64,000 bases of DNA from Psychrobacter fulvigenes. GTDB taxonomy: Bacteria > Pseudomonadota > Gammaproteobacteria > Pseudomonadales > Moraxellaceae. Below the pieces are notes generated by a model. It saw only the letters and a program-made list of their open reading frames with translations. It was not told where the DNA came from and searched no databases. Of this stretch, positions 26,893 to 35,912 are shown piece by piece (the first letter of the stretch is position 1; every line of letters starts with the position of its first letter). The stretch lies in assembly GCF_904846155.1 (NCBI RefSeq), contig NZ_CAJGZP010000001.1:806001-870000 (forward strand). Reading direction: 5' to 3'. Position numbers and translations under genes: made by a program.

Positions 26893-28086
26893 TTATGCCA
26901 ACCAGTGCTTATTGTCTTGAGTAAAATAACCAATCATCACCACAGGGGCTAGGATGCTCAGCCAAACGCCATAGGTAATCGGCAAGCCCAGTACGACAGC
27001 GATATAACTAAAGCCAATGAGTGCGGCTGCGATGGTCATAGCAAGGATATTATGGCTGGACTTGCGGCAAATCAGCGAGCGCAGGGCGGTTAAGGTGAGC
27101 AAAAACGCGAGCAACATCGCCATCAGCAAGCCCATTGCGTAGGGCTGCAAGACCGCTTGCTTAGCAACGTCAGTATCAACGGCGTCGGCAACCAAGTTAA
27201 GCGCACTGCCGAGGCCTGCTAGCGATGCGAACACAAAAAAGTGTCCATAGCCAAATAAAAACAAATCATGGCGGCGGCGTTGATTGGCCAAGATAGTATC
27301 AAAAGGAATGGTGAAATATAGCCACCATAAGGCAAACAACAAAGCTACTAAGCTTGAGCCTAGCAAGATAATGGCGTTGGCTGGATAGATGGAGTTGACC
27401 ATAAAGTGATGAATAGTATTACTCACACCCAGTACACCCTCACCCAGTACAATAATGGTCAACAGACCATAACGCTCAGCGATATGCTGAGGGTGCCAGT
27501 TATTAAATTGCTCTGTGCGTGCCCACAGCGGCATCAATAGCTCAGCGGAAATAAATAAAAATAAGGCAGGAGTCTGTAGGGAAGTTGGTAAAAATAACCA
27601 ACTTATCCATATAGCCTGCAAGGTCAATAGCCCGAAAATACTGCGTTTAGCGATCTTTTGATGCCCTGGCACCTGCCGATATACTCGCCACCATTGACTG
27701 CAGCTGGCCAGACGCATAATAGCGTAACCCGTCACCCCAACCCATGTCAGCCCTTGTTCAAAAAACTGATTGATATTGGCCGCTATCATCAGGGAGCCAA
27801 ACATCTGCATCATGACCGACAGACGATAATACCAGTCGTCAGGATCATAGCCTGAGGCAAACCAAGTAAAGCTGGTCCACGCATTCCACAAAATAAAAAA
27901 TGCCACGATAAAGGTCAAAAAACCTGAAAAATCATGCTCACTTAAGCGCTGATGAAAGCCGCTTGCCGCTGCAGAGACCGCAATGACATAGACCAAATCA
28001 AACAATAGCTCAAGTGTGGTTGAGGTGCGGTTTGGCTCGTACGTATCTCGCGCTTGGATTTTTTTGACGGTAGGCAGAGCAATCAT
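26893..28086 (-). CDS. ltrA: Low temperature requirement protein A (LtrA)
   Basis: Polytopic inner-membrane protein (397 aa, about ten to twelve helices) of the LtrA family. The family N-terminus TSTTLELLFDLVYVIAVS and the central AERYGLLTIIVLGEGVLG are clear. In Listeria this family was named for growth at low temperature; the molecular function is unknown. Single gene on the minus strand; a terminator (28188-28219) separates it from the upstream YceI gene. Confidence 0.92.
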   Translation of the reverse strand: MIALPTVKKIQARDTYEPNRTSTTLELLFDLVYVIAVSAAASGFHQRLSEHDFSGFLTFIVAFFILWNAWTSFTWFASGYDPDDWYYRLSVMMQMFGSLMIAANINQFFEQGLTWVGVTGYAIMRLASCSQWWRVYRQVPGHQKIAKRSIFGLLTLQAIWISWLFLPTSLQTPALFLFISAELLMPLWARTEQFNNWHPQHIAERYGLLTIIVLGEGVLGVSNTIHHFMVNSIYPANAIILLGSSLVALLFALWWLYFTIPFDTILANQRRRHDLFLFGYGHFFVFASLAGLGSALNLVADAVDTDVAKQAVLQPYAMGLLMAMLLAFLLTLTALRSLICRKSSHNILAMTIAAALIGFSYIAVVLGLPITYGVWLSILAPVVMIGYFTQDNKHWLA

Positions 28087-28187
28087 GTGGTGTTTTCCGG
28101 CAGGCTTTAATAAAGATCAGATGACTAGATAGTTTAAAGTACAGGGTATTTTAAAACATAGGGCAGCAAACAAAAAGGTCAAGAAAA

Positions 28188-28219
28188 CAAAAAGCGCCAC
28201 TTTTAAGTAGCGCTTTTTG
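28188..28219 (-). terminator. Terminator after yceI-like gene
   Basis: CAAAAAGCGCCACTT pairs with AAGTAGCGCTTTTTG (one mismatch); A- and T-runs at both sides allow function on either strand. Positioned 60 bp after the YceI-family stop codon. Confidence 0.8.
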
Positions 28220-28279
28220 CGTCAGTTAGATAGGGTACCTCTAACTTATAACTTAGTTTTTCAGGACCAACAGATACCG

Positions 28280-28897
28280 TTATTTACTGTCGTCTTTTAC
28301 ACTGGCTTCTACCTGAATGACCAGTTTGACGTCTTTCATGATACCGCCATCTGTAAAGGTATCGATACCCCACTTAGTTCTGTCGATAGTGGTTTCGAAG
28401 TCACCACCACAAGCCTCAGTACCGAGTACAGGGCTGTCGTAGCAGCCGAACTTGGTGGCTGTTAAAGTGACAGGATGAGTTTCATCAAGTAGGGTCAAGT
28501 CACCTTTGACAGATTTGACTTTATCGCCGTCAAACTGCCATTCAGTTGACTTGAAGTAAGCGGTTGGATACTTTTCGACATTAAAAAAGTCAGCAGATCT
28601 GAGGTGTTTATCAAAGGTTTTAATCCCTGTGCTCAAGCTGCCCATAGGAATGGTGATGCCTATAAAGCCTTTTTTATCTTCAGGAGCGTATTCAAGAGTC
28701 CCTGATAAATTATAAAAACCGCCTGCGTTGGTAGAGGTGCCAAAGTGATCTACCGTAAAGCGTGCGGCTGTATGATGAGGATCAATCTCATAGGTAGCAG
28801 CGTGACCTACAGCACTCAGCATACCCAATCCGCTAATAGCGGCAATAGCGATGGCGCGATTTGTTTTTTTAAGAAAAGCGTTTTTTGATAGAGCCAT
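28280..28897 (-). CDS. YceI family periplasmic protein
   Basis: Secreted lipocalin-like protein (205 aa). The signal peptide ends near VGHAA. YEIDPHHTAARFTVDHFG is the hallmark YceI start, followed by GFIGITIPMGSLSTG, HLRSADFFNVEKYPTAYFKS and VKGDLTLLDETHPVTL. YceI proteins bind polyisoprenoids or amphiphiles in a beta-barrel. Two cysteines (in FGCYDS and GTEACGG) may form a disulphide. The ATG at 28897 has AAGGAT upstream. Confidence 0.93.
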   Translation of the reverse strand: MALSKNAFLKKTNRAIAIAAISGLGMLSAVGHAATYEIDPHHTAARFTVDHFGTSTNAGGFYNLSGTLEYAPEDKKGFIGITIPMGSLSTGIKTFDKHLRSADFFNVEKYPTAYFKSTEWQFDGDKVKSVKGDLTLLDETHPVTLTATKFGCYDSPVLGTEACGGDFETTIDRTKWGIDTFTDGGIMKDVKLVIQVEASVKDDSK

Positions 28898-29151
28898 GGT
28901 AAATAATCCTTATACAGTAATTAAAAAGTGCAGTAAGTAAAAAGTACAGTGAATGAACAATCGAATCAAATTGTTAAGCATGTCTTATACAACAAGCCAC
29001 TTAGTTTAGCAAATACTCACCCTATTTGATGCCAGATTATATCAAGAAATGTGTGTTTCCGTTATCTTTTGGTTACTGTAGCCAATCTTAAGCTTTAGTC
29101 AACATAGCTTGTTTTCTCGTGGCTTACTTTTATGCCTTACTTTCTCATGCT

Positions 29152-29955
29152 TTATTTTTTCATAGACAGGGCTACCGCAGTATTGCCTATCCAGTTCACC
29201 CATTTGACTGGGAAAAAGCGCAATTGTAGCCTGATTAAATTTGCCATTACTCCAGGTACGACCAAAAACTCGCGGTTTTCTACGCCTTTTAGCATGGATT
29301 TGACGGCTTCCTCAATCTTTAGCTCACCGGCCAGTTTTTTCATGCCGACCCCCGCTTTGGACATCACTCCGACTTCAGATTGGGTGAGTGGCGTGTCTAT
29401 CGGTGGCGGCGCAAAGACGGTGATATCAATACCCAATGGTTTCCATTCAAAACTTATCGACTGCATCATGCCCCAGATGGCAAACTTCGACGCACTATAA
29501 GAGCTGTAGCCATAGCTACCAGTAAACGAAGACATGGAAGCGGTCACCATTACCTGTTTGCCACGTGACAAAAACGGTCGCACGGCCGCCAGTACATTGC
29601 GCGTCCCAAATAAGTTGATGTTCATCACCCGCTCAAACTGCTCTTGACTCATGTCATCAAATGTCCAAGGCACTGTAATTCCAACGAAGTGCATCAAGAT
29701 ATCTGGCGATAAGTCGCTTGCAGCCGCAGCGATTTGCTTGGTGGTCTTACCAGCATCGGTCACGTCCAAATCATAGCTGGCAATCGACGCATCGTGTTTA
29801 TTCATGGCTTGTAGGGTCGATACGACCTCATCAAGCGCTTGTACATCAAACAGCACAAGGTTAGAGCCTTGTTTGATAAGCTGCTTGGCGGTCTCAAGCC
29901 CAATACCTGAGGCGGCACCCGTGATATAAACGGTCTTTTTAGAAAAATACCCCAT
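29152..29955 (-). CDS. Short-chain dehydrogenase/reductase
   Basis: SDR oxidoreductase (267 aa). N-terminal Rossmann motif VYITGAASGIGLE, catalytic Ser and YxxxK in YGYSSYSASKFAIWG. The C-terminal 45 residues include a hydrophobic segment (LIRLQLRFFPVKWVNWIG), suggesting membrane association as in 3-ketosphinganine-reductase-like SDRs. The start is ATG 29955, whose A is shared with the TAA stop of the upstream gene (TAATG), so translation is coupled. Substrate unknown. Confidence 0.88.
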   Translation of the reverse strand: MGYFSKKTVYITGAASGIGLETAKQLIKQGSNLVLFDVQALDEVVSTLQAMNKHDASIASYDLDVTDAGKTTKQIAAAASDLSPDILMHFVGITVPWTFDDMSQEQFERVMNINLFGTRNVLAAVRPFLSRGKQVMVTASMSSFTGSYGYSSYSASKFAIWGMMQSISFEWKPLGIDITVFAPPPIDTPLTQSEVGVMSKAGVGMKKLAGELKIEEAVKSMLKGVENREFLVVPGVMANLIRLQLRFFPVKWVNWIGNTAVALSMKK

Positions 29956-31061
29956 TAGCCACCTACCTTTTGTGCTGAGCCTGTTTGTAATGAACCAAAC
30001 TTGGCTTCTCCGATTAAGTGGCTGACTTTGTGACCAGGAATCAGCCAATAAGGCGTGGCTTCACTGCTCGACGCGCAATTGGGGAAATCAGGGTTGCTTG
30101 AGGGGCCAGCGATGGTTTTTTCAACGACCATAGAGATATATTGGTCATTACTGCCTTCGAGAGTATTGCCATTTAAGATGACCTCCATACCTGTCTCTTT
30201 AGCATAACGACGGATGGCGTTAACTTTTGAGTTCATCGGCGCATAAGCATCTGCGCCTACGCCATTCTCAGAAGTCACTCTGATGCCGTCTGGTACGCGC
30301 GCAACTAAGGAGTGATTGCCCTCGGTATGACCTGGGGTATGTACCAGCGCCAACCCTTCACCTAACTGGATGCTGCCAGTAAACTTAATCACTTTATCAG
30401 GATCAACACCTTCGATACCGTTGGGGCAGTACCAGTCTGCTTGTACTGGCAATAACGAAGTTGTACTGAGCCATTCTTGCTCGTGAATGAGCAGCTTGGC
30501 ATTGGGGAAGTAGGCGGGCTTGTCTGTCGTAGCAGTGCTGGTACCGAGCCAGCGGCGTATGTCTTGGGTGTGCAAATGATCATAGCTAATATAGTCAATG
30601 TCTTCTGGCGTCAGTCCTGCTTTGGCAATGGCTTCAGTCACATCTTGCATGACGGGGGCGACCACGCTCTCAAGCGGCGACCAGTTTGGCATTTTGTCCG
30701 TCAAACGCTTAAAAAATGGCGTCTCACGGTCAGCATCAATGTCAGAGGGAGAGAATAGCAACGTCTTTAATTCGCCCAAAAAATCATGATACTGAATGAT
30801 AAAGAGACGATTTAGAATGTGTAAGTAGGGAAATTTATAGGTGCTTTGGGTATAAACCCCGCTGTAAGCGTACCACGTTGGGTAGGGCACTCTGACCATA
30901 TTGGCGCTTTGATAAAACGGCACACACGGCTCATTCATAAAGCGCTCTCTGAATGTCTCGGCTTGCGTGCGTGCTGCCTTTAGACGCTTTTGGGGTAACG
31001 GGCTTTGACGAATGTCATCAAACTCATGAATGGCTTTCATGCCTAGTGCTTGCAAATCCAT
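29955..31061 (-). CDS. MBL-fold metallo-hydrolase-like protein
   Basis: Protein of 368 aa that aligns by eye with metallo-beta-lactamase-fold hydrolases: YISYDHLHTQDIRRWLG in place of the usual HxHxDH motif, then LVHTPGHTEGNHSLV. The canonical Asp-His of the first motif reads Gln-Asp here, so metal binding at one site may be altered. A long N-terminal part (to about residue 150) is not typical of small MBL enzymes. No signal peptide. ATG 31061 has AAGGAAA upstream; translationally coupled to the SDR gene downstream. Function unassigned. Confidence 0.75.
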   Translation of the reverse strand: MDLQALGMKAIHEFDDIRQSPLPQKRLKAARTQAETFRERFMNEPCVPFYQSANMVRVPYPTWYAYSGVYTQSTYKFPYLHILNRLFIIQYHDFLGELKTLLFSPSDIDADRETPFFKRLTDKMPNWSPLESVVAPVMQDVTEAIAKAGLTPEDIDYISYDHLHTQDIRRWLGTSTATTDKPAYFPNAKLLIHEQEWLSTTSLLPVQADWYCPNGIEGVDPDKVIKFTGSIQLGEGLALVHTPGHTEGNHSLVARVPDGIRVTSENGVGADAYAPMNSKVNAIRRYAKETGMEVILNGNTLEGSNDQYISMVVEKTIAGPSSNPDFPNCASSSEATPYWLIPGHKVSHLIGEAKFGSLQTGSAQKVGG

Positions 31062-31102
31062 AATGCATTTCCTTATGATTGATGGAGGTTTTTAGAGAGT
31101 TT

Positions 31103-31275
31103 TAGGGCGTGTCCTCATTTTGAAAATGATGATAAAAATGAGATAAATTGAAGTCAAACAAGGAAAATAACGCAGATAATATCGGGATACTAGCCAGTTA
31201 TTTGACGCCGTTTGGCAAAATTTAGCCATTTTTAGTCCATTTAGATGCAATCGTTCAGATTGAGGACACGCCCTA
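31103..31275. mobile_element. 173-bp MITE-like element
   Basis: Perfect 15-bp terminal inverted repeats: TAGGGCGTGTCCTCA at 31103-31117 and its complement at 31261-31275. The interior has no credible gene, though a short open frame runs through it. The ends resemble transposon termini that I associate with Moraxellaceae IS elements. No clear target duplication was seen. Inferred non-autonomous transposon between the MBL-like gene and the LysR gene. Confidence 0.7.
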
Positions 31276-31462
31276 GTTGTTGCCTTAATGGTTGCCTTGC
31301 TGATTGCCTTAATGCTCGATTGATAGGCTACTTGACAGATGAATGAGGTCATCTAACTATCAGCGTAAATAGGGCTTAAACGATAGTAGCAATATTGTTT
31401 TAAGCTTGGTAGTCGCTTTAGAGTACTCTTTAGTTTTTTAAAAACAGTATTCTAAAAAAGGC
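31276..31462. other. Intergenic region
   Basis: Holds short imperfect direct repeats of TTGCCTTAATG-like units (31278-31312) and AT-rich sequence up to the LysR stop codon. No gene, promoter or terminator could be supported. Confidence 0.4.
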
Positions 31463-32371
31463 CTAATCAAGCTGATCCCAGTAGGGATTATCACCAAAAC
31501 GCTCAGCAATAAAATCAATCAGATAGCGGCAGCGCTGCGATAAAAAACGATTTTTTGGATAGACGGCATAAGCGTTTAAGGTGGGCAGTTGATACTGCTC
31601 AAGTATGGGTACCAGCTCACCACGTGCTATCTCTTGATAAGCTATGAAAGTCGGTATAAAGATAATGCCATGGCCTTTGACCGCCATATCGACTAAGAAC
31701 TCGCCATTGGTGGCTTTGATTTTGGCGTTTATCGTGTGGTTATGCTTTTTTCCTTGGTCATCTATCAATTCTAGATTGCTTGTCTTGCTAAGACCATACT
31801 GCAAAAACTCATGTTCCTCTAACTCTGCCAGTGTGCTCGGTGTGCCATTCTTACTTAGGTACTCAGGGCTGGCACAGAGCGCGTAACGAATCAGCGCTAA
31901 GCGTTTGGCTTGATAGCTCAAGTCTTGCAGCTCTCTGATACGAATGGCCAGCTCATAACCTTCTTCTACCAAGTCAACGTGCCGATCGGAGAAGTCCAGC
32001 TCAAAGTTCAAGTGCGGATGCAAAAGGGCATACTCATCAATCACTTCACCGAGGTGCATCAGACCGAACGACAGCGGTGCCGTCATCTTCAGCGTGCCTT
32101 CGATACGAGTGGGGGTGCCGCTGGTTTGTTCATTTAACTCATCTACGTCATTCAAGATGCTGTTTGCCCGCTGATAGTATTGCTCACCCGCTTCGGTTAA
32201 GTTGGATTGACGGGTGGTACGGTTGATTAATTGACTGCCCAAGCGTGTTTCCAAATCCTTTAGCCGCCTGCTCACGGCAGATTTGGCGATATTGAGTTGC
32301 TCAGCGGCTTTGGTAATGCTACCTGCATCGACAATACGTACAAACATTGCCATGTCTTCTAATTGCCCCAT
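31463..32371 (-). CDS. LysR-family transcriptional regulator
   Basis: DNA-binding regulator (302 aa). The N-terminal winged helix-turn-helix reads MFVRIVDAGSITKAAEQLNIAKSAVSRRLKDLE, typical of the CrgA/DsdC-like group. An effector-binding domain follows from about residue 90. It is divergent from doxX and the FMN reductase gene (200-bp gap), so it probably regulates that quinone/redox-type unit. Effector unknown. Confidence 0.92.
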   Translation of the reverse strand: MGQLEDMAMFVRIVDAGSITKAAEQLNIAKSAVSRRLKDLETRLGSQLINRTTRQSNLTEAGEQYYQRANSILNDVDELNEQTSGTPTRIEGTLKMTAPLSFGLMHLGEVIDEYALLHPHLNFELDFSDRHVDLVEEGYELAIRIRELQDLSYQAKRLALIRYALCASPEYLSKNGTPSTLAELEEHEFLQYGLSKTSNLELIDDQGKKHNHTINAKIKATNGEFLVDMAVKGHGIIFIPTFIAYQEIARGELVPILEQYQLPTLNAYAVYPKNRFLSQRCRYLIDFIAERFGDNPYWDQLD

Positions 32372-32571
32372 ATTGGCTGCTCCTTTGCTGATTTTTACGA
32401 TTGCTTTTTATACTGACCTGCCGATATCACTGCTGCGGTATAGCTGACTCATTGTTGCTTATAATAGAACTATTAATTGTAATTATTGCTGTTTATTGAA
32501 GCACAGTCAACGAATATAATAGCGCCATAATTTGATTGCCCGCTTATTCAAACCTTTTTTGGAGAATACTT

Positions 32572-32970
32572 ATGAACAAGTTACAAGCGCTTAGTGCCCT
32601 AGTTGGTCGTGTGTTTCTATCACTGATTTTTATTGTGTCAGGGCTTAATAAGATTGGTGGCTACGCTGCGACCCAAGGTTATATGGAAGCCATGGGCGTA
32701 CCAGGATTTATGCTACCTTTAGTCATTGTGCTTGAGTTGTTTGGTGGTATCGCTATTCTTATCGGCTTTAAGGCGCGGTTGGTTGCATTGCTATTTGTTG
32801 GCTTCAATATCGTATCTGCTATTTTATTCCATAACTTTTTGGCAGATGCTTCAGAGATGAATAACTTTATGAAAAACATTGCAATGGCAGGTGGGTTTTT
32901 ACTGATATTTGCTCATGGCGCAGGGGCTTATGCCATAGATAATCGCAATACGTCAAAAATATCGTCATAA
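32572..32970 (+). CDS. DoxX family membrane protein
   Basis: Small inner-membrane protein (132 aa) with four helices. DoxX features: GRVFLSLIFIVSGLNKIGGY, VPGFMLPLVIVLELFGGIAI and the terminal MAGGFLLIFAHGAGAYAID. ATG 32572 is preceded by GGAG. DoxX proteins often accompany oxidative or electrophile-stress reductases, fitting the FMN reductase gene 48 bp downstream. Confidence 0.9.
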   Translation: MNKLQALSALVGRVFLSLIFIVSGLNKIGGYAATQGYMEAMGVPGFMLPLVIVLELFGGIAILIGFKARLVALLFVGFNIVSAILFHNFLADASEMNNFMKNIAMAGGFLLIFAHGAGAYAIDNRNTSKISS

Positions 32971-33018
32971 TGACGCTTGATTAACGCCTGAATACATCCT
33001 CACTAACAAGGAGTGACT

Positions 33019-33573
33019 ATGACCGCATCAACGAATATTGCCCTAATCATCGGTAGTTTGCGCAAAGCGTCGATCAATCGCAAATTTGCAGAGCACATCG
33101 TGTCACAAATACCGAATAGCATCAGGGTATCAGAGGTCAATATCGCAGATTTGCCGCTTTATAATCAAGACTACGATGATACGACGATCGACAGTTATGA
33201 GCGTGTACGTGCGCAACTAAAAGCGGCTGATGCGGTACTGATTGTCACACCAGAGCACAATCGTACCATGCCAGCCGCCCTAAAAAACGTGGTCGATATC
33301 GCTTCTAGGCCTTTTAAAGAGAGTGTGTGGACGGGCAAAAAAGTAGCGTTAGTGACGGCATCACCGGGCAGTTTCGGCGGCATTAATAGCGGGCTTGATG
33401 TGCGTAAAAGTATGCAAATGCTCTCTGCGCAAATGATAATTAACCCTGAGATAAATCTAAGCCGAGCGACTGAAAGCTTGGATGAACAGGGTGTCAGCAG
33501 TGAGAGAACGCAAAAATACTTGCAAAGATTTGTCGATGAATTGGTAGAGTTTGTGGGAAACACAGGTGCCTAA
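33019..33573 (+). CDS. NAD(P)H-dependent FMN reductase / quinone reductase
   Basis: Flavodoxin-fold reductase (184 aa) of the ChrR/ArsH/SsuE-like family. FMN phosphate loop IGSLRKASINRKFA, then PLYNQDYDD, and the conserved TPEHNRTMPAALKNVVDIASRP and TASPGSFGG. It reduces quinones, azo compounds or metal oxyanions in homologues. AAGGAG precedes ATG 33019. Its last bases overlap the start of the DUF1275 gene. Confidence 0.92.
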   Translation: MTASTNIALIIGSLRKASINRKFAEHIVSQIPNSIRVSEVNIADLPLYNQDYDDTTIDSYERVRAQLKAADAVLIVTPEHNRTMPAALKNVVDIASRPFKESVWTGKKVALVTASPGSFGGINSGLDVRKSMQMLSAQMIINPEINLSRATESLDEQGVSSERTQKYLQRFVDELVEFVGNTGA

Positions 33574-34327
33574 TTCTAATAGCTCCGTACAACAGCACAA
33601 CTCTGAACAGAGTAATAATCCAAATGACAGTCAGTCAACGCAGTTGAGCTTTTGGCAGCGTTATCAGACGCCTGTGTTGCTGACGGTCGTTGGCGGTGCC
33701 ATTGATACCATTGGTTTTATCACTTTATTTGGTTTCTTTACCGCGCATGTCACGGGTAACTTGGTGATGGCGGGTAGTGGGCTGGTTAAAGGGGAGGACG
33801 GTCTGTGGATTAAGCTTGCTGCCTTACCGCTGTTTATCTTGACCGTCATGGTGACCAAGGTATTCATCGACAAAAGTAAAAAGCAGCACTTGATACTGAG
33901 CCATCTGTTCTTAGCTGAAGCGGTATTTTTGACGGCCTTTATGGTCGTGGGCTTATACTTTCAACCCTTTATTGATGCTGGAGATATCACCGTGGCCATC
34001 ACTGGTGGCCTAGGTTTGATTGCGCTGGCGATTCGTAATACGGCCAGTAAAACGGTGATTAAACACATGAGCCCGACGGTGCTGATGACCGGTAATACCA
34101 CGCAATTGGGGATTAATCTTACCGATTACTTGGTCAATCGCAGCGCCAAAAACGCCAATGATCTGGGACATAGCTCGGCCTTGGTATTGAGTTTTTTGAT
34201 AGGCGCACTGGTGGGTGCTTTGCTATATATTAAGCTCAGCTTTTGGGCGGTCGGGGTGTTTGTGCTGCCCGTATTGTATTTATCTTTTAAAGCACGCGAC
34301 AAAGCCTTTTTAGAACACATTGCTTAA
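33566..34327 (+). CDS. DUF1275 (YoaK-like) membrane protein
   Basis: Inner-membrane protein (253 aa from GTG 33566, which has GGGAA six bases upstream; TTG 33551 is an alternative). A hydrophilic Asn/Ser/Gln-rich N-terminus precedes six helices with the DUF1275 signature GGAIDTIGFITLFGFFTAHVTGN and MSPTVLMTGNTTQLG. Function unknown. It overlaps the FMN reductase gene by 8 bp, implying coupling, and ends at a bidirectional terminator. Confidence 0.85.
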   Translation: MPNSNSSVQQHNSEQSNNPNDSQSTQLSFWQRYQTPVLLTVVGGAIDTIGFITLFGFFTAHVTGNLVMAGSGLVKGEDGLWIKLAALPLFILTVMVTKVFIDKSKKQHLILSHLFLAEAVFLTAFMVVGLYFQPFIDAGDITVAITGGLGLIALAIRNTASKTVIKHMSPTVLMTGNTTQLGINLTDYLVNRSAKNANDLGHSSALVLSFLIGALVGALLYIKLSFWAVGVFVLPVLYLSFKARDKAFLEHIA

Positions 34328-34368
34328 GGCTTTGCGATACTAAAATATTTTGCTCATTATAAAAATAG

Positions 34369-34403
34369 AACCGCCACGCTTGTATTAAGCTTGGCGGTTT
34401 TTT
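34369..34403. terminator. Bidirectional terminator
   Basis: AACCGCCACGCTT pairs with AAGCTTGGCGGTT (one mismatch), followed by TTTT. It lies between the convergent DUF1275 and GNAT genes. Confidence 0.85.
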
Positions 34404-34422
34404 AATGCTCTAAAAATATCAG

Positions 34423-34758
34423 TTAAGCCTTTGCGTTATGAGCCACAGAGATATCCTGATATTCAGGATGCTTATCGATATAAGATTTGACATAAGGGCA
34501 CGTGGGTTTGACGACCAGACCCTTAGCGGCAGCGTCATCCAAGATATGCTTGACCAAGTAGCCGGCAATACCTTGTCCACCAAGCTCTTTTGGTACTTCG
34601 GTATGCTTATATTCGATACCTTTTTTGCCTTCTGAGCTGGTAAAAAACTCGTAATCTTCGAGCGCGATTTGCTCACCAATATGAATCTCAAAACGTTGTT
34701 TGTCGGTATTATTGATGACGTCATAGTTTAGTGGCTGTTTGTTTGTATCATTTGACAT
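34423..34758 (-). CDS. Small GNAT-type N-acetyltransferase (NATD1-like)
   Basis: Compact acetyltransferase-fold protein (111 aa) of the COG2388 group. YKHTEVPKELGGQGIAGYLVKHILDDAA is the acetyl-CoA-binding motif, and PTCPYVKSYIDKHPEYQDI is the typical ending. Substrate unknown. Single gene, with AAGGAAG in front of the ATG. Confidence 0.88.
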   Translation of the reverse strand: MSNDTNKQPLNYDVINNTDKQRFEIHIGEQIALEDYEFFTSSEGKKGIEYKHTEVPKELGGQGIAGYLVKHILDDAAAKGLVVKPTCPYVKSYIDKHPEYQDISVAHNAKA

Positions 34759-35043
34759 GGCTTGTCTTCCTTGTTGTTAAGTGTCTTATTATTCATTGAC
34801 TTGTTGATTGGCTCATTGATTGTACGAGTGATCACACTTTATAAGCGCTGTTTTAATGAGCACCAGTCATGTTAGCAGCTAATGCTAATCGCCGTGTTAT
34901 AACAATATTACGCTATCTTTATTCCTTCATTGTTCTTATTATAAGAATGGTTAATTGCTATTTACCGTATTTATCTGCTTTTGAACAACAATTATAATGG
35001 TTCCATTGTTTTAGACAACCCGATTAAAAATTAAGGACACATT

Positions 35044-35751
35044 ATGCAAACGATTTATCATGCAGCAGACTCTCGTGGCAACGCCGATCACGGCTGGTTA
35101 AAAAGCCGTCATACCTTTAGCTTTGCCAACTACCACAACCCACAGCGCATGGGCTTTGGCGCATTACGAGTGATTAATGATGACTTTGTCACGGCAGGCC
35201 AAGGCTTTGGTAAGCACTCACATCGTGACATGGAAATTATCAGCATTCCTTTATTAGGTAAGCTGGCGCACGGTGATAGCATCGGTAATGAAGGGGTTAT
35301 CGAGACTGGCGAGATTCAAGTCATGTCTGCGGGTACAGGTATTATCCATAGTGAGATGAATGGTGATAACGAAGAAGCGGTTAAGTTTTTACAAATTTGG
35401 GTCATGCCAAACAAAATGAACGTAGAGCCACGCTATCAGCAGATACGCATGGATGACCTCATGCAGCCAAATACGTTCAATCAAGTATTGTCACCAAACG
35501 CTGATGATGCGGGTGTGTGGATTCATCAAAACGCTTGGTTTAGCATGGGTGATTTTGATAAAGGTTTGACCGAGACTTATCAGCTAAAAGATCCTAACAA
35601 CGGTGTCTATATATTTGTCATCAGCGGTAAAGTCGTTGTAAACGGTAACACTTTAGATACTCGTGATGGGCTTGGTGTTTGGGATACTAAGAACTTTACC
35701 ATGGATGTAGAAGAAGATGCTAAAGTGCTACTAATGGAAGTACCTATGTAG
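35044..35751 (+). CDS. Pirin family protein (YhhW-like)
   Basis: Bicupin of 235 aa. The first cupin holds metal ligands in GFGKHSHRDMEIISIPL and GTGIIHSEMN. YhhW-type pirins have quercetinase-like dioxygenase activity. NADHGWLKSRHTFSFANYHNP is the characteristic N-terminus. First of two unrelated-length pirins in a row; the second starts 161 bp later. Confidence 0.93.
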   Translation: MQTIYHAADSRGNADHGWLKSRHTFSFANYHNPQRMGFGALRVINDDFVTAGQGFGKHSHRDMEIISIPLLGKLAHGDSIGNEGVIETGEIQVMSAGTGIIHSEMNGDNEEAVKFLQIWVMPNKMNVEPRYQQIRMDDLMQPNTFNQVLSPNADDAGVWIHQNAWFSMGDFDKGLTETYQLKDPNNGVYIFVISGKVVVNGNTLDTRDGLGVWDTKNFTMDVEEDAKVLLMEVPM

Positions 35752-35912
35752 GTTTATGTGGTAGGTTTATGTGAATTTTAGTAGCAAACTCTAGCATTAA
35801 GTCTTAGGGCTAGCTTAGGTTGGGTCAAACGCCCAGCCTTGTATCTTGACTAGATGCTAAAACATATCATTAAAAAATACAGTAATAAAAAACAAGTAAG
35901 GAGAGCTGAATA

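Noticed and set aside
31092..31352. 86-codon frame on the minus strand
   Set aside because: Spans the MITE-like element, no homology recognised and no good start signal.
32372..32571. LysR operator upstream of doxX
   Set aside because: Only AT-rich partial symmetry (TTAATTGTAATTA) was visible; too weak to call.
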